Both the position numbers and the translations under genes were made by a program. Shown piece after piece: positions 37,636 through 45,475 of a DNA stretch of 64,000 bases (its first letter is position 1; the number at the start of each line of letters is the position of its first letter). Source of the DNA: Holophagae bacterium (GTDB lineage Bacteria; Acidobacteriota; Thermoanaerobaculia; Thermoanaerobaculales; Thermoanaerobaculaceae). Below the pieces are notes generated by a model. The model did no database searches. It was not told the DNA's origin and worked only from the letters and a program-made list of their open reading frames with translations. The DNA lies in NCBI GenBank assembly GCA_012516935.1, contig JAAYVZ010000141.1, forward strand, positions 1 to 64,000, given 5' to 3'.

Positions 37636-38679
37636 ATGACGCGCGAGGAGATCCTCAAGCTCACGCACCTCGTATCCTGCGCCGGCTGAGCCTCCAAGCT
37701 GGGTCCGGCGGACCTGCACGCGGTGCTCGAAAAGCTGCCGGAGGTGAGCGATCCCCGGCTGCTGCTGGGGACCGGCACGTTCGACGACGGCGCGGTGCTG
37801 CAGCTCTCCGACGAGCTGGCGCTCGTGCAGTCGGTCGACTTCTTCCCGCCGATCGTCGACTCTCCTTTCGACTTCGGCCGCATCGCCGCGACCAACGCCC
37901 TTTCCGACCTCTATGCGATGGGTGCTGACCCGCTGTGCGCGATGGTGGTGTGCTCCTTTCCGATTGCCACTTTGCCGCTGGAGGTGCTGCGCCAGATCCT
38001 GGCCGGCGGGCTCGCCGTGCTCGTGGCCGAGGGCGTGGTACCGATGGGCGGCCATACGGTCAAGGGGCCCGAGCTCACGTACGGGCTCGCCGTCACCGGC
38101 ACGGTACACCCCCAACGAGTCCTCACCAACGCTGGTGCGCGGCCAGGCGACGTCCTCGTCCTCACCAAGCCGATCGGCACCGGGGTGCTCTCCACCGCGC
38201 TCAAACGAGAGCTGCTCGACGCTGGCATGGCCCACACGCTCGTCGAGACGATGGCGGCGACCAACCGTCACGCCTCTCGCGCCTGTCAGAAAGTCGGGGT
38301 GCACGCTCTCACGGACGTGACCGGGTTCGGCTTGCTGGGTCACGCCCTCGAGCTCGCGGCAGCCTCGCGTGTCGCGCTGGAGATCGAGGCTGCCGCCGTG
38401 CCGCTCCTGCCCGGCGCGCTCGAGGCGGTCCTCGCCGGCGCGGTACCGGGCGGGTTGGTCGCCAACCGTGCCTGGGCCGCAGACAAGGTCCGATCGGTCG
38501 GCGTCGACGATTCGACGGTGCAGCTCCTGTGCGACCCACAGACCTCAGGGGGCCTGCTGGCGGCCGTGCCTGGGCCAAACGTCGCCGAGCTCGTGGCTGC
38601 GTGTGCAACGAGCGGTGTCAGCGCCTGCGTGATCGGCCGCGCGGTAGAAGGCGACCCCGGCACCGCGGTGGTCCTCTGA
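37636..38679 (+). CDS. selD: selenide, water dikinase SelD, itself a selenoprotein (UGA at codon 18)
   Basis: SelD makes selenophosphate, the selenium donor for selenocysteine tRNA. From ATG 37636 the frame reads LVSCAG-UGA-ASKLGP: the UGA (37687-37689) sits exactly where other SelD proteins have the catalytic Cys or Sec, before the conserved Lys. Reading it as Sec gives 347 residues, the usual length. Downstream GTGTFDDGAVLQL, YAMGADPLCAM and GGHTVKGPELTYGL are intact. A prediction that stops at UGA would start at GTG 37723 and lose the active site. A hairpin follows the UGA. Confidence 0.93.
37700..37716 (+). other. candidate bacterial SECIS stem-loop in selD
   Basis: TGGGTCC (37700-37706) and GGACCTG (37710-37716) pair around a GGC loop, starting 10 bases after the UGA. 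Position and a G-containing apical loop fit bacterial SECIS elements recognised by SelB. Confidence 0.5.
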
Positions 38680-38812
38680 CAGCGCGTGAGAGGCTGCGGG
38701 TTGGCATCCGCCCGGTCACGCGGCAGCCATCCAGCCGTGAACCTGGAGCCGGGCCGACGACGCCGTCAGCGACCTTGCGAGAACCCTTTGGGCGGCGGGC
38801 AGAGGAGGGAGG

Positions 38813-39154
38813 TCAGGAGGAAAAGGCGGCGAGAGCGTCGGACTCCTGCTCGTAGATCTCGAGCAGCGGCAGCATCTGGGAGAGGTGGAGGGCGTGGCGC
38901 ACCCGGTCACCGAGACGCACCAGCTTGACGGCCGCACCCAGCTTGCGAGCCTGCTTCCAGCCGGCCACCAGCTCGCCGATGCCAGAGGAGTCCAGCCGCT
39001 GCACCTTGGAGAGGTTGAGCACGATCCTCTTCCACCCCTCTGCGAGCACCTCCGCCATCACCTCGCCCAGCATCTCATCCCCGTCCCCGACGACCAGGTT
39101 GCCGGCCAGCTCGACGATGATGACGTCGTCCTTTTTCTTCACGTCGACGCGCAT
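38813..39154 (-). CDS. STAS-domain anti-sigma factor antagonist
   Basis: The 113-residue protein is a lone STAS domain like SpoIIAA/RsbV. The phosphorylatable Ser is in RLDSSGIGELV (Ser56/57). Such proteins bind an anti-sigma kinase and release the sigma factor when unphosphorylated; no kinase or sigma partner is adjacent. The start lacks a ribosome binding site, and TAGAAT lies 6 bases upstream on the minus strand, so it is probably leaderless. Confidence 0.88.
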   Translation of the reverse strand: MRVDVKKKDDVIIVELAGNLVVGDGDEMLGEVMAEVLAEGWKRIVLNLSKVQRLDSSGIGELVAGWKQARKLGAAVKLVRLGDRVRHALHLSQMLPLLEIYEQESDALAAFSS

Positions 39155-39160
39155 GGGGTG

Positions 39161-39166
39161 ATTCTA
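39161..39166 (-). promoter_or_regulatory. leaderless -10 box of STAS gene
   Basis: TAGAAT on the minus strand is separated from the ATG at 39154 by 6 bases (CACCCC). Confidence 0.45.
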
Positions 39167-39168
39167 CC

Positions 39169-40509
39169 TTACGGCGCGGTGCCGCTGGCGCCAGCTCTCC
39201 CCGGCAGCGGACAGGACCCGCTCACGGCCCGGCAAAGGAAAGCGGTCGCGCCGAGGCGACCGAGCAGGATGGCGGCCGCAGCGGCCACGGCACCCACGAG
39301 GTCGAGCCAGGTCGTGGCGACCCAGATGAGGAAGGCGATACTGGCAACCTCGATGGCGGTCGCCCACGTGATCGGCGGGGTGCGGCGGGCGTTCACGAGC
39401 AGCGCGCGTTGGAAGCTCACCAAGACCTCGAGGGCGGGCACCACCACCAGCAGGCGCAGCGGAACGATCGCGAAGCCCGCCAGCTCGGGCCGCAGCCCCG
39501 CCACGCCCTCCAGCCACAGGCCCGAGGCCGGGGTGAACGCCACCACCGCCAGTGCGCCAGCACTCGCCACCGCCAGCAGCGTCCCGAAAGACGCCAGCGG
39601 CTTTCGCCCACCCTGGTCGTCACCCAGCAGGGCGATTCCGGTCTCCTGGAAGGCGAGGCCGGCGCTCCGGAAAACGAACGCAAACCCGGTGACGACCGGC
39701 AGCACCGCGAGCGACTCCAACGCCATGCGGCTGTGGGCGACGAGGAAGGTGACGAGGGGGTGGACGCCGATGGTGAGCACCGAGGTCAGAGCGAGGGGGA
39801 TGTAGAAGCGTGCGATGGTCGCGCTGGAAAGCTCCTGGCTGCCTGCGGCTGCCTCACTGGCAGCCACCTCGCGCACGGCTCGCGCCGCCCACAGCCGCGT
39901 CGCCGCCGCTTCCAGCACCACCCCGGCCGACAGGGCGAGTGCCCCGACCGCCACGCCTGGCCAGGTATTGACGGCGTACGCCGCCAGCCCCGTTGCACTC
40001 ATCCCCACCAGCCGCGTCACCGTCCCGAACGCCACCCGCCGCGTCTGTCCCCGGCGGATGAGCACCCCCTGGTAGAACCGGCGGTAACCGATCGCCGCCG
40101 GCCACGGCAGCAGCAGCGCCGTGGCGCGGTGGGCAAGGCGCGTCACGTCCTCGGGGAGGCCCACGAGCCGCCCCGCCACGAAGGAAAACACCGAGGGCAC
40201 GAGCAGCACCAGCATGACCGCAGTGACGGTGCCATTGAGGGCGTAGGCGAACCGCCGCAGCGCTGCCAGCGACTGGCGGTCGCGCACGAGGGCGGTGGCC
40301 GCGCTCATCATCATGATCACCGGCGCCTCGATCAGCATGGCAAAGGCGATGGCCACGCCCCACGCAGCGAGGTTGAGCTTGGGCTCCGGCAGGCGGGCGA
40401 TGAGCGCGGCGACGAACGGCCCTTCGGCCGCCATCATCAGCCAGGTGGCGGCGAGCGGCGCCCAGAACCGGGCGATGCGCCCGCTGGTCAACGGTGAGTG
40501 CGGGGCCAT
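39169..40509 (-). CDS. MATE/MVF-superfamily membrane protein resembling ANKH
   Basis: The 446-residue inner-membrane protein has about 12 membrane segments. Two similar halves each begin with a FW/FY-xPLA pattern (residues 15 and 232), and a later VPLRLLVVVPALE motif resembles the animal ANKH (progressive ankylosis) family, which exports small anions such as ATP, citrate or malate. Homology to ANKH is my reading of the motif pattern. The substrate in bacteria is unknown. Confidence 0.6.
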   Translation of the reverse strand: MAPHSPLTSGRIARFWAPLAATWLMMAAEGPFVAALIARLPEPKLNLAAWGVAIAFAMLIEAPVIMMMSAATALVRDRQSLAALRRFAYALNGTVTAVMLVLLVPSVFSFVAGRLVGLPEDVTRLAHRATALLLPWPAAIGYRRFYQGVLIRRGQTRRVAFGTVTRLVGMSATGLAAYAVNTWPGVAVGALALSAGVVLEAAATRLWAARAVREVAASEAAAGSQELSSATIARFYIPLALTSVLTIGVHPLVTFLVAHSRMALESLAVLPVVTGFAFVFRSAGLAFQETGIALLGDDQGGRKPLASFGTLLAVASAGALAVVAFTPASGLWLEGVAGLRPELAGFAIVPLRLLVVVPALEVLVSFQRALLVNARRTPPITWATAIEVASIAFLIWVATTWLDLVGAVAAAAAILLGRLGATAFLCRAVSGSCPLPGRAGASGTAP

Positions 40510-40629
40510 CCGAGTCAGCGTCCGCGTGCCGGCGGTCGCGCCCGGGAGGATACCTCGGCTGGGTCGCCCGTGCGCTCCCGTTGACTCGCCAACCGTGCCC
40601 GGATAGCCTCGAGGATGGGGAGGCAGGAT

Positions 40630-40788
40630 ATGAGTCGAGAGGTAGCGCTCAAGGTCAACGGCGAGGTCGTCCGTGTGAACGCATTCGTGCAGGAGGCGCT
40701 TGCTGGCGTGCTCACTGGGTTCCTTTCGGCGCTCGACGAGGTGCCGGAGCCGGTGCGTGAGATCGAGCTGTCGATCGTGGAACGATAG
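40630..40788 (+). CDS. small conserved-looking 52-residue protein
   Basis: I do not recognise a family. ATG 40630 is preceded by GGGGAGG at a good distance, and the frame ends with TAG at 40788. The 52-residue product starts MSREVALKVNGEVVRV, has a helical middle (FVQEALAGVLTGFLSALDEV) and ends REIELSIVER: a beta-alpha-beta outline with the codon use of its neighbours. Good ribosome binding site and regular secondary structure support a real gene. Confidence 0.6.
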   Translation: MSREVALKVNGEVVRVNAFVQEALAGVLTGFLSALDEVPEPVREIELSIVER

Positions 40789-40791
40789 CCG

Positions 40792-41655
40792 TCAGACGCC
40801 CGGACGGGTCACCGACTCGAACAACGGGAAGACACGCTCGGCGAACGTGCCGCCGCGCCGGCGATCGGCCTCGGTAACCGGTGGAACGTCCGGGCCCGGA
40901 GCGCGACCCACGTACTCCGAGAACACGCCCAGCACGAGGGTGCGACGCACGCGTACGAAGCCGGCGTCGCACAGCGCCTGCTGGATGCGCTCAGGCGGCA
41001 CACACGCCTGGATGGTCTCCCAGAAGTACCGCATCAGCAGGCGGGCATCGCGGTTGCGGGTAAACACACCGGTAAAAAACGGCACCACCCACTTGAGGTA
41101 CACCCGCAGCATACCGCAGCCAACCCGGTTGGCCGGGCGTGTGAGCTCGAGAAGGCACACGCGGCCTCCTGGCCTCAGCACCCGCGCGAACTCGCGGAAC
41201 GTCACGGTCAGGTCCTCGAGGTGGCGCAAAGCGTAGCCCATGCTCACGAAGTCGACGCTGGCATCGCGCAAGGGGATGCACTCACCGAACCCGAGAACAG
41301 CCGGGAGACCGAGCTGCCGACGCGCCTCCCGCAGCATCCCGGGGCTGGGGTCGAGACCCTTCACCAACGAAGGCCGTTTGACGATGGTGATCGCCTCCCG
41401 GGCGACCAGGCCGGTGCCGACCGCCACGTCGAGCACGCTCATTCCTTCGGCAAGGCCGGCACGCCCGAGCGCCTGGCGCCGGTACCAAGGACCGGAGCCG
41501 AAGCCGATGAGGCGCTCGATCCGGTCGTACGAGGGCGCCGTGCAGTCGAAAAGGTGCTGCACGTACTGCGGGCGAGCCGCAGCGTCACCGTAGTAATCGG
41601 CCAGAACCGGATGCGGTGCCAGGCTGGTGGGAGCGGCGGGGTTGGTCTCGTCCAC
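40792..41655 (-). CDS. ubiE: UbiE/COQ5-like quinone methyltransferase
   Basis: The 287-residue SAM methyltransferase has motif I VLDVAVGTGLVA and the UbiE pattern RLIGFGSGPWYRRQAL, GYALRHLEDL and REFARVLRPGG. UbiE/MenG methylates demethylmenaquinone or the ubiquinone precursor; which quinone cannot be told here. The GTG at 41655 has no ribosome binding site but TATTCT lies 7 bases upstream (minus strand), fitting a leaderless mRNA. It converges on the 52-residue gene. Confidence 0.85.
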   Translation of the reverse strand: MDETNPAAPTSLAPHPVLADYYGDAAARPQYVQHLFDCTAPSYDRIERLIGFGSGPWYRRQALGRAGLAEGMSVLDVAVGTGLVAREAITIVKRPSLVKGLDPSPGMLREARRQLGLPAVLGFGECIPLRDASVDFVSMGYALRHLEDLTVTFREFARVLRPGGRVCLLELTRPANRVGCGMLRVYLKWVVPFFTGVFTRNRDARLLMRYFWETIQACVPPERIQQALCDAGFVRVRRTLVLGVFSEYVGRAPGPDVPPVTEADRRRGGTFAERVFPLFESVTRPGV

Positions 41656-41662
41656 GCGTGCA

Positions 41663-41668
41663 AGAATA
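41663..41668 (-). promoter_or_regulatory. leaderless -10 box of ubiE
   Basis: TATTCT on the minus strand, 7 bases before the GTG start at 41655. Confidence 0.35.
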
Positions 41669-41741
41669 TCAGGGACCGGTGATTGGCGGTTCCCGATCAC
41701 CCTTGCGCCGCCACCCGCGTGCGTGTACGCTGCCGACCCGA

Positions 41742-43160
41742 ATGAAGGCCTGCCGTTGCTCCGTCCTGTCCACCTTCTCGGTCCCGCTGTGCTTGGTGGC
41801 GACCCTGCTGGTCGCTGCAGCGGCCACCGCCGTACCGGTGACCACCCCGGAAGGCTCGGTCGAGGTGGCGGCGCGTGGGGACCTTCTCGATGTCCTCGCC
41901 CTGCTGCGTCTGACTGGCGCCGAGGTCGGCTTCGCACCGGCGGCTGGCTCGTTCACCGCCACCCTCGCTGACCTCGAGGTGCAGTTCACCCCGGGGAGCA
42001 GCCTGGCCGTCGCCGGTGGGCGCTTGCTCGACTTACCCGGCCCGCTGCGGCAGATGGGCGACAGCGTGTTCGGGTCGTTCGCCACCGCGGCCGCGCTCGT
42101 GGCCCCACTCGGCTGGTCGCTGGGAGGCCCACCGGCGGCGCCGGTGCTCAGCAAGACAACCGCGCGCGAGCGCTTGATCCTGACGGTGGTGCGGGCCGAA
42201 AGCGGCGTCATGGTGGTGGTCAGCGGCACCGCGCGCCGACCCCGGGTGAGCTCCTCGGCCAGCGCCGTGACGCTCCAGTTCACCGCACCGATCGAGCTGG
42301 GTGCGGCGCTGCCACTGGCTGATGAGCTGCGAGGCGCCGAGCTTGGCGAGGATTCCATTACCCTTCGGCTCGCGCCCGATCAGGAGATGGCCTCGAGCTA
42401 CCCACTCGAGGATCCGCCACGCTTCGTCATCCGGCTCCAGAAGGCACAGCCGGTGGTGCCGATGGTACAGCAGCCCCAAGGCCCGGTTATCGTCCTCGAC
42501 CCTGGCCACGGCGGCGAGGATCTCGGCGCCCAGTCGCCGACCGGCGCGGCGGAGAAGGATATCGTGCTGGCTGTTGCGCGCGGTGTCGCGGCGCGGCTGC
42601 AGGTCGCCGGCATCACCGCTCGGCTGACGCGCGAGCGGGACGAGCTGGTGGGGCTTGCCGAGCGGACCGCCGTCGCCAACCGGCTGCAGGCAGCCGCCTT
42701 CGTCTCGATCCACGTCAACGCGTCGCCAGCCCGTAGCGCTCGCGGCGCGGAGACGTACTACATGAGCGCCGACCCCAGCGACACCCAGGCGGCACAGTCG
42801 GCTGCACGAGAAAACGTCGGCGCCAGCGAGGACGCCCTGCAGCTCATCCTCTGGGACCTCGCGTACGTGGCCAACCTCAACTCCTCGGCCCGCCTCGCTC
42901 ACACCATCCAGGAACGTCTGAACGCCCTGCAGGGCATCAAGGATCGGGGTGTCAGGCAGGCTCCGTTCGTCGTCCTCACCGGGGCCACCATGCCTTCGGC
43001 GCTGGTGGAGCTGGGGTTTATCTCCAACCCCGAGGAGGCCAACCGCCTCCAGGACGCTACCGTGCAGGATCAGCTCGCCTCGGTGCTGGCCGAGGCGATC
43101 GCCGAGTTCGTCCGCACCCCGAGCCTGGACATCGCTTCCCCACCGGCGGGAACGCCGTGA
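41742..43160 (+). CDS. N-acetylmuramoyl-L-alanine amidase, AmiC-like
   Basis: The 472-residue periplasmic enzyme cleaves the amide between MurNAc and the peptide, for cell separation. A signal peptide (to about residue 31) and an AMIN-like beta domain (35-235) precede an Amidase_3 domain: DPGHGGEDLGA (zinc His), KDIVLAVA, FVSIHVNAS (zinc His) and VELGFISN (catalytic Glu). ATG 41742 begins the signal peptide. It overlaps the GerMN gene by GTGA. Confidence 0.92.
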   Translation: MKACRCSVLSTFSVPLCLVATLLVAAAATAVPVTTPEGSVEVAARGDLLDVLALLRLTGAEVGFAPAAGSFTATLADLEVQFTPGSSLAVAGGRLLDLPGPLRQMGDSVFGSFATAAALVAPLGWSLGGPPAAPVLSKTTARERLILTVVRAESGVMVVVSGTARRPRVSSSASAVTLQFTAPIELGAALPLADELRGAELGEDSITLRLAPDQEMASSYPLEDPPRFVIRLQKAQPVVPMVQQPQGPVIVLDPGHGGEDLGAQSPTGAAEKDIVLAVARGVAARLQVAGITARLTRERDELVGLAERTAVANRLQAAAFVSIHVNASPARSARGAETYYMSADPSDTQAAQSAARENVGASEDALQLILWDLAYVANLNSSARLAHTIQERLNALQGIKDRGVRQAPFVVLTGATMPSALVELGFISNPEEANRLQDATVQDQLASVLAEAIAEFVRTPSLDIASPPAGTP

Positions 43161-43759
43161 CCCCCACCCCGGCCGGTCCGCAACCAAAGGCAAGAAGACT
43201 CGCCCCGAGCGGACTCGCAACCGGGCTTCGGTGGCTTCCCGTCGCGCTCGTCTTCGGGCTCGCGGTCGCCGCCCCGGGCTGCGCCCGTCGCCGTCCGTCC
43301 GCCCCCCCCGCGATGCCGACCGCGGTCGTCGCCAGCCAGGAGACCACCACCTTGGTTTTATTCTTCGTCGGCGAGCACGGACTGCTGCGGCGCGAGCCGC
43401 GCGAGGTGGCGGAGCTGCCGAGCGGGACTCAGGCCCGGGTACACCTGGTGCTCGATGAGCTCCTCGGCGGGTCGCACTCGGGTCTGGCCTCGCCCATACC
43501 CTGGGCCGTGTCGGTGCAGACGGTATTCGCCGACCGAAAAGGGCAGGTCTTCGTCGACTTCTCCTCACCTTCCCAGCCCTCCATCGCCGGCACCAGCGCC
43601 GAGCTGGCGTTCGTGTACTCGATCGTCAACAGCGTCGTGGCCAACTGCCCTGGCGTCGTCGGCGTGCAGCTACTGTTCGGCGGCAAGGAGATCTCGACCC
43701 TCGGCAACCTCGACCTTCGCCGGCCACTTGCTCCTAACTTGGACGTCGTCGAGCCGTGA
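43157..43759 (+). CDS. GerMN-domain lipoprotein
   Basis: The 200-residue protein has an N-terminal hydrophobic segment with a lipobox-like VAAPGC (Cys42) and one GerMN domain (about 65-190), a fold found in spore and envelope proteins. GerMN lipoproteins often sit beside amidases and murI in bacteria, suggesting a link to peptidoglycan remodelling. Start GTG overlaps the amidase stop; the stop overlaps the murI start. Confidence 0.8.
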   Translation: MTPTPAGPQPKARRLAPSGLATGLRWLPVALVFGLAVAAPGCARRRPSAPPAMPTAVVASQETTTLVLFFVGEHGLLRREPREVAELPSGTQARVHLVLDELLGGSHSGLASPIPWAVSVQTVFADRKGQVFVDFSSPSQPSIAGTSAELAFVYSIVNSVVANCPGVVGVQLLFGGKEISTLGNLDLRRPLAPNLDVVEP

Positions 43760-44553
43760 GTGACCGGCGCCCGATAGGGGTCTTCGACTCCGGCATCGGC
43801 GGCCTCACCGTGCTCTCCGCCCTGTGTTGCCATCTCCCCGAGGAACGTTTCGTGTACCTCGGCGACACCGCCCGCCTGCCGTACGGCACCAAGTCCGGCG
43901 AGACCGTGACCCGCTATGCGCTGCGCGCCGCCCAGTTTCTCGCCGGCGAGGAAATCAAGATGCTGGTCATCGCGTGCAACACTGCATCCGCTGCGGCGTT
44001 ACCGGCGCTCGAACGAGAGCTGCCGGTGCCGGTCATCGGTGTGGTGGAGCCCGGCGCGAGAGCGGCCGTGGCGCGGAGCTCCGGTGCCATCGGGCTCATC
44101 GGCACCGAATCGACAGTTGCCTCTGGGGCCTACCAACGTGCGATCCAGGTTGTGGGCGGCACCTCGATCGTGCGTGCGCGCGCCTGCCCACTGTTCGTGC
44201 CGCTGGCTGAGGAGGGGTGGTTCGACCACCCGGTCACCCAGGCAGTCGCCTCGATCTACCTCGGGGAGTTCTGCGGCACCGTCGACACCCTGATCTTGGG
44301 GTGCACGCACTACCCGCTGCTCAAGTCGGCGATTGCCCGCGCCGTGGGCGGTGGCATCGTTCTGGTGGACTCGGCGGTGGCCGTGGCCGAAGAGGTCGCC
44401 GCGCGGCTGCGCACCGATGGCACCGCAGGCGAGGGCGGCGGCGGCCGTGTACGCCTGCTGGTTACCGACGCCCCAGCTCGCATTGCCCGTATCGCCGCTC
44501 TCATTTTGGGCGACGACACACCGCCGTTGCAGCTCGTCGACCTCCCGCTCTGA
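43756..44553 (+). CDS. murI: glutamate racemase
   Basis: The 265-residue racemase makes D-glutamate for peptidoglycan. Landmarks are GVFDSGIGGLTVL, YLGDTARLPYG, the catalytic Cys74 in ACNTAS and the second catalytic Cys in GCTHYPLL. GTG 43756 overlaps the upstream stop (GTGA). Confidence 0.97.
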   Translation: MSDRRPIGVFDSGIGGLTVLSALCCHLPEERFVYLGDTARLPYGTKSGETVTRYALRAAQFLAGEEIKMLVIACNTASAAALPALERELPVPVIGVVEPGARAAVARSSGAIGLIGTESTVASGAYQRAIQVVGGTSIVRARACPLFVPLAEEGWFDHPVTQAVASIYLGEFCGTVDTLILGCTHYPLLKSAIARAVGGGIVLVDSAVAVAEEVAARLRTDGTAGEGGGGRVRLLVTDAPARIARIAALILGDDTPPLQLVDLPL

Positions 44554-44659
44554 CCCGCTGCCGTGGTTGGTTCTGCGCCCGCCCGAGGCGATCGCCGCGC
44601 CGTGCTGACGGCTTGTGGTGAGCTGGCATCTCGACTACCGTGCAAGGTCTGGAGGTCGT

Positions 44660-45439
44660 GTGACGTCGAGCCTGGGTTTCGTGCGTAACGATGGGCGGAC
44701 CGACGCGCAGCCACGTCCCCTGGTGCTGACGCTCGATTTCGTCAAGTACCCAGAGGGCAGCGTGCTCGCTCGCGCCGGTGACACCGTGGTGCTGTGCAAT
44801 GTCTCGGTTGAGGGCAAGGTGCCACCGTTCCTGCGTGACACCGGGGAGGGTTGGCTGACCAGTGAGTACGCCATGCTCCCCCGAGCCACCGAGTCGCGCA
44901 CCCAGCGGGAGACCGGTAGGGGCGCCATCTCCGGACGCTCGGCGGAGATTCAACGGCTGATCGGACGATCGCTGCGCGCGGCACTGGATCTCGGCGTACT
45001 GGGAGAACGGACGCTGCTGGTCGACTGCGACGTCCTGCAGGCCGACGGTGGCACCCGCACCCTCGCGGTCACCGGGGCGTTCGTGGCGGTGGTGCTCGCG
45101 CTTGTACGCCTGCACAAGGAGCGGGCGTTGCCCGACTGGCCGCTCCGCGACCAGGTGGCGGCGGTCTCGGTTGGCAAGGTCGGAGAGCGATTTCTACTCG
45201 ATCTCGCGTACGGTGAGGATAGCCGGGCAGCCGTAGATCTCAACCTGGTCGGCACGGCCCGGCGGGGTATCGTCGAGATCCAAGGCACCGGCGAGCGAGA
45301 GTCGTTCTCCCGGGGTGAGCTCGACCACATGCTCGACCTCGCCGAGCACGGGCTAGCGCACGCGTTCTCCGTCCAACGCGAGGTGCTCGCCAGTCGTCTC
45401 GCCGAGGCGGGGCTTGCGGGGATCACAACATCAACCTGA
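44660..45439 (+). CDS. rph: ribonuclease PH
   Basis: The 259-residue phosphorolytic exoribonuclease trims tRNA 3' ends. Motifs SEYAMLPRATESRTQRE, SGRSAEIQRLIGRSLRAA and VDCDVLQADGGTRT are intact. GTG 44660 has GGAGG upstream. It follows murI by about 100 bases, as in many genomes. Confidence 0.97.
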   Translation: MTSSLGFVRNDGRTDAQPRPLVLTLDFVKYPEGSVLARAGDTVVLCNVSVEGKVPPFLRDTGEGWLTSEYAMLPRATESRTQRETGRGAISGRSAEIQRLIGRSLRAALDLGVLGERTLLVDCDVLQADGGTRTLAVTGAFVAVVLALVRLHKERALPDWPLRDQVAAVSVGKVGERFLLDLAYGEDSRAAVDLNLVGTARRGIVEIQGTGERESFSRGELDHMLDLAEHGLAHAFSVQREVLASRLAEAGLAGITTST

Positions 45440-45475
45440 CCGGCGGGTATACCATGGCGACCAAGGGAGCCACGC

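Noticed and set aside
37723-38679. Short SelD starting at GTG 37723
   Set aside because: It would lack the catalytic Cys/Sec and conserved Lys; the in-frame TGA is better read as selenocysteine.
42033-43568. 511-residue minus-strand frame opposite the amidase and GerMN genes
   Set aside because: Low-complexity Arg/Gly/Ala product, antisense to clear genes.
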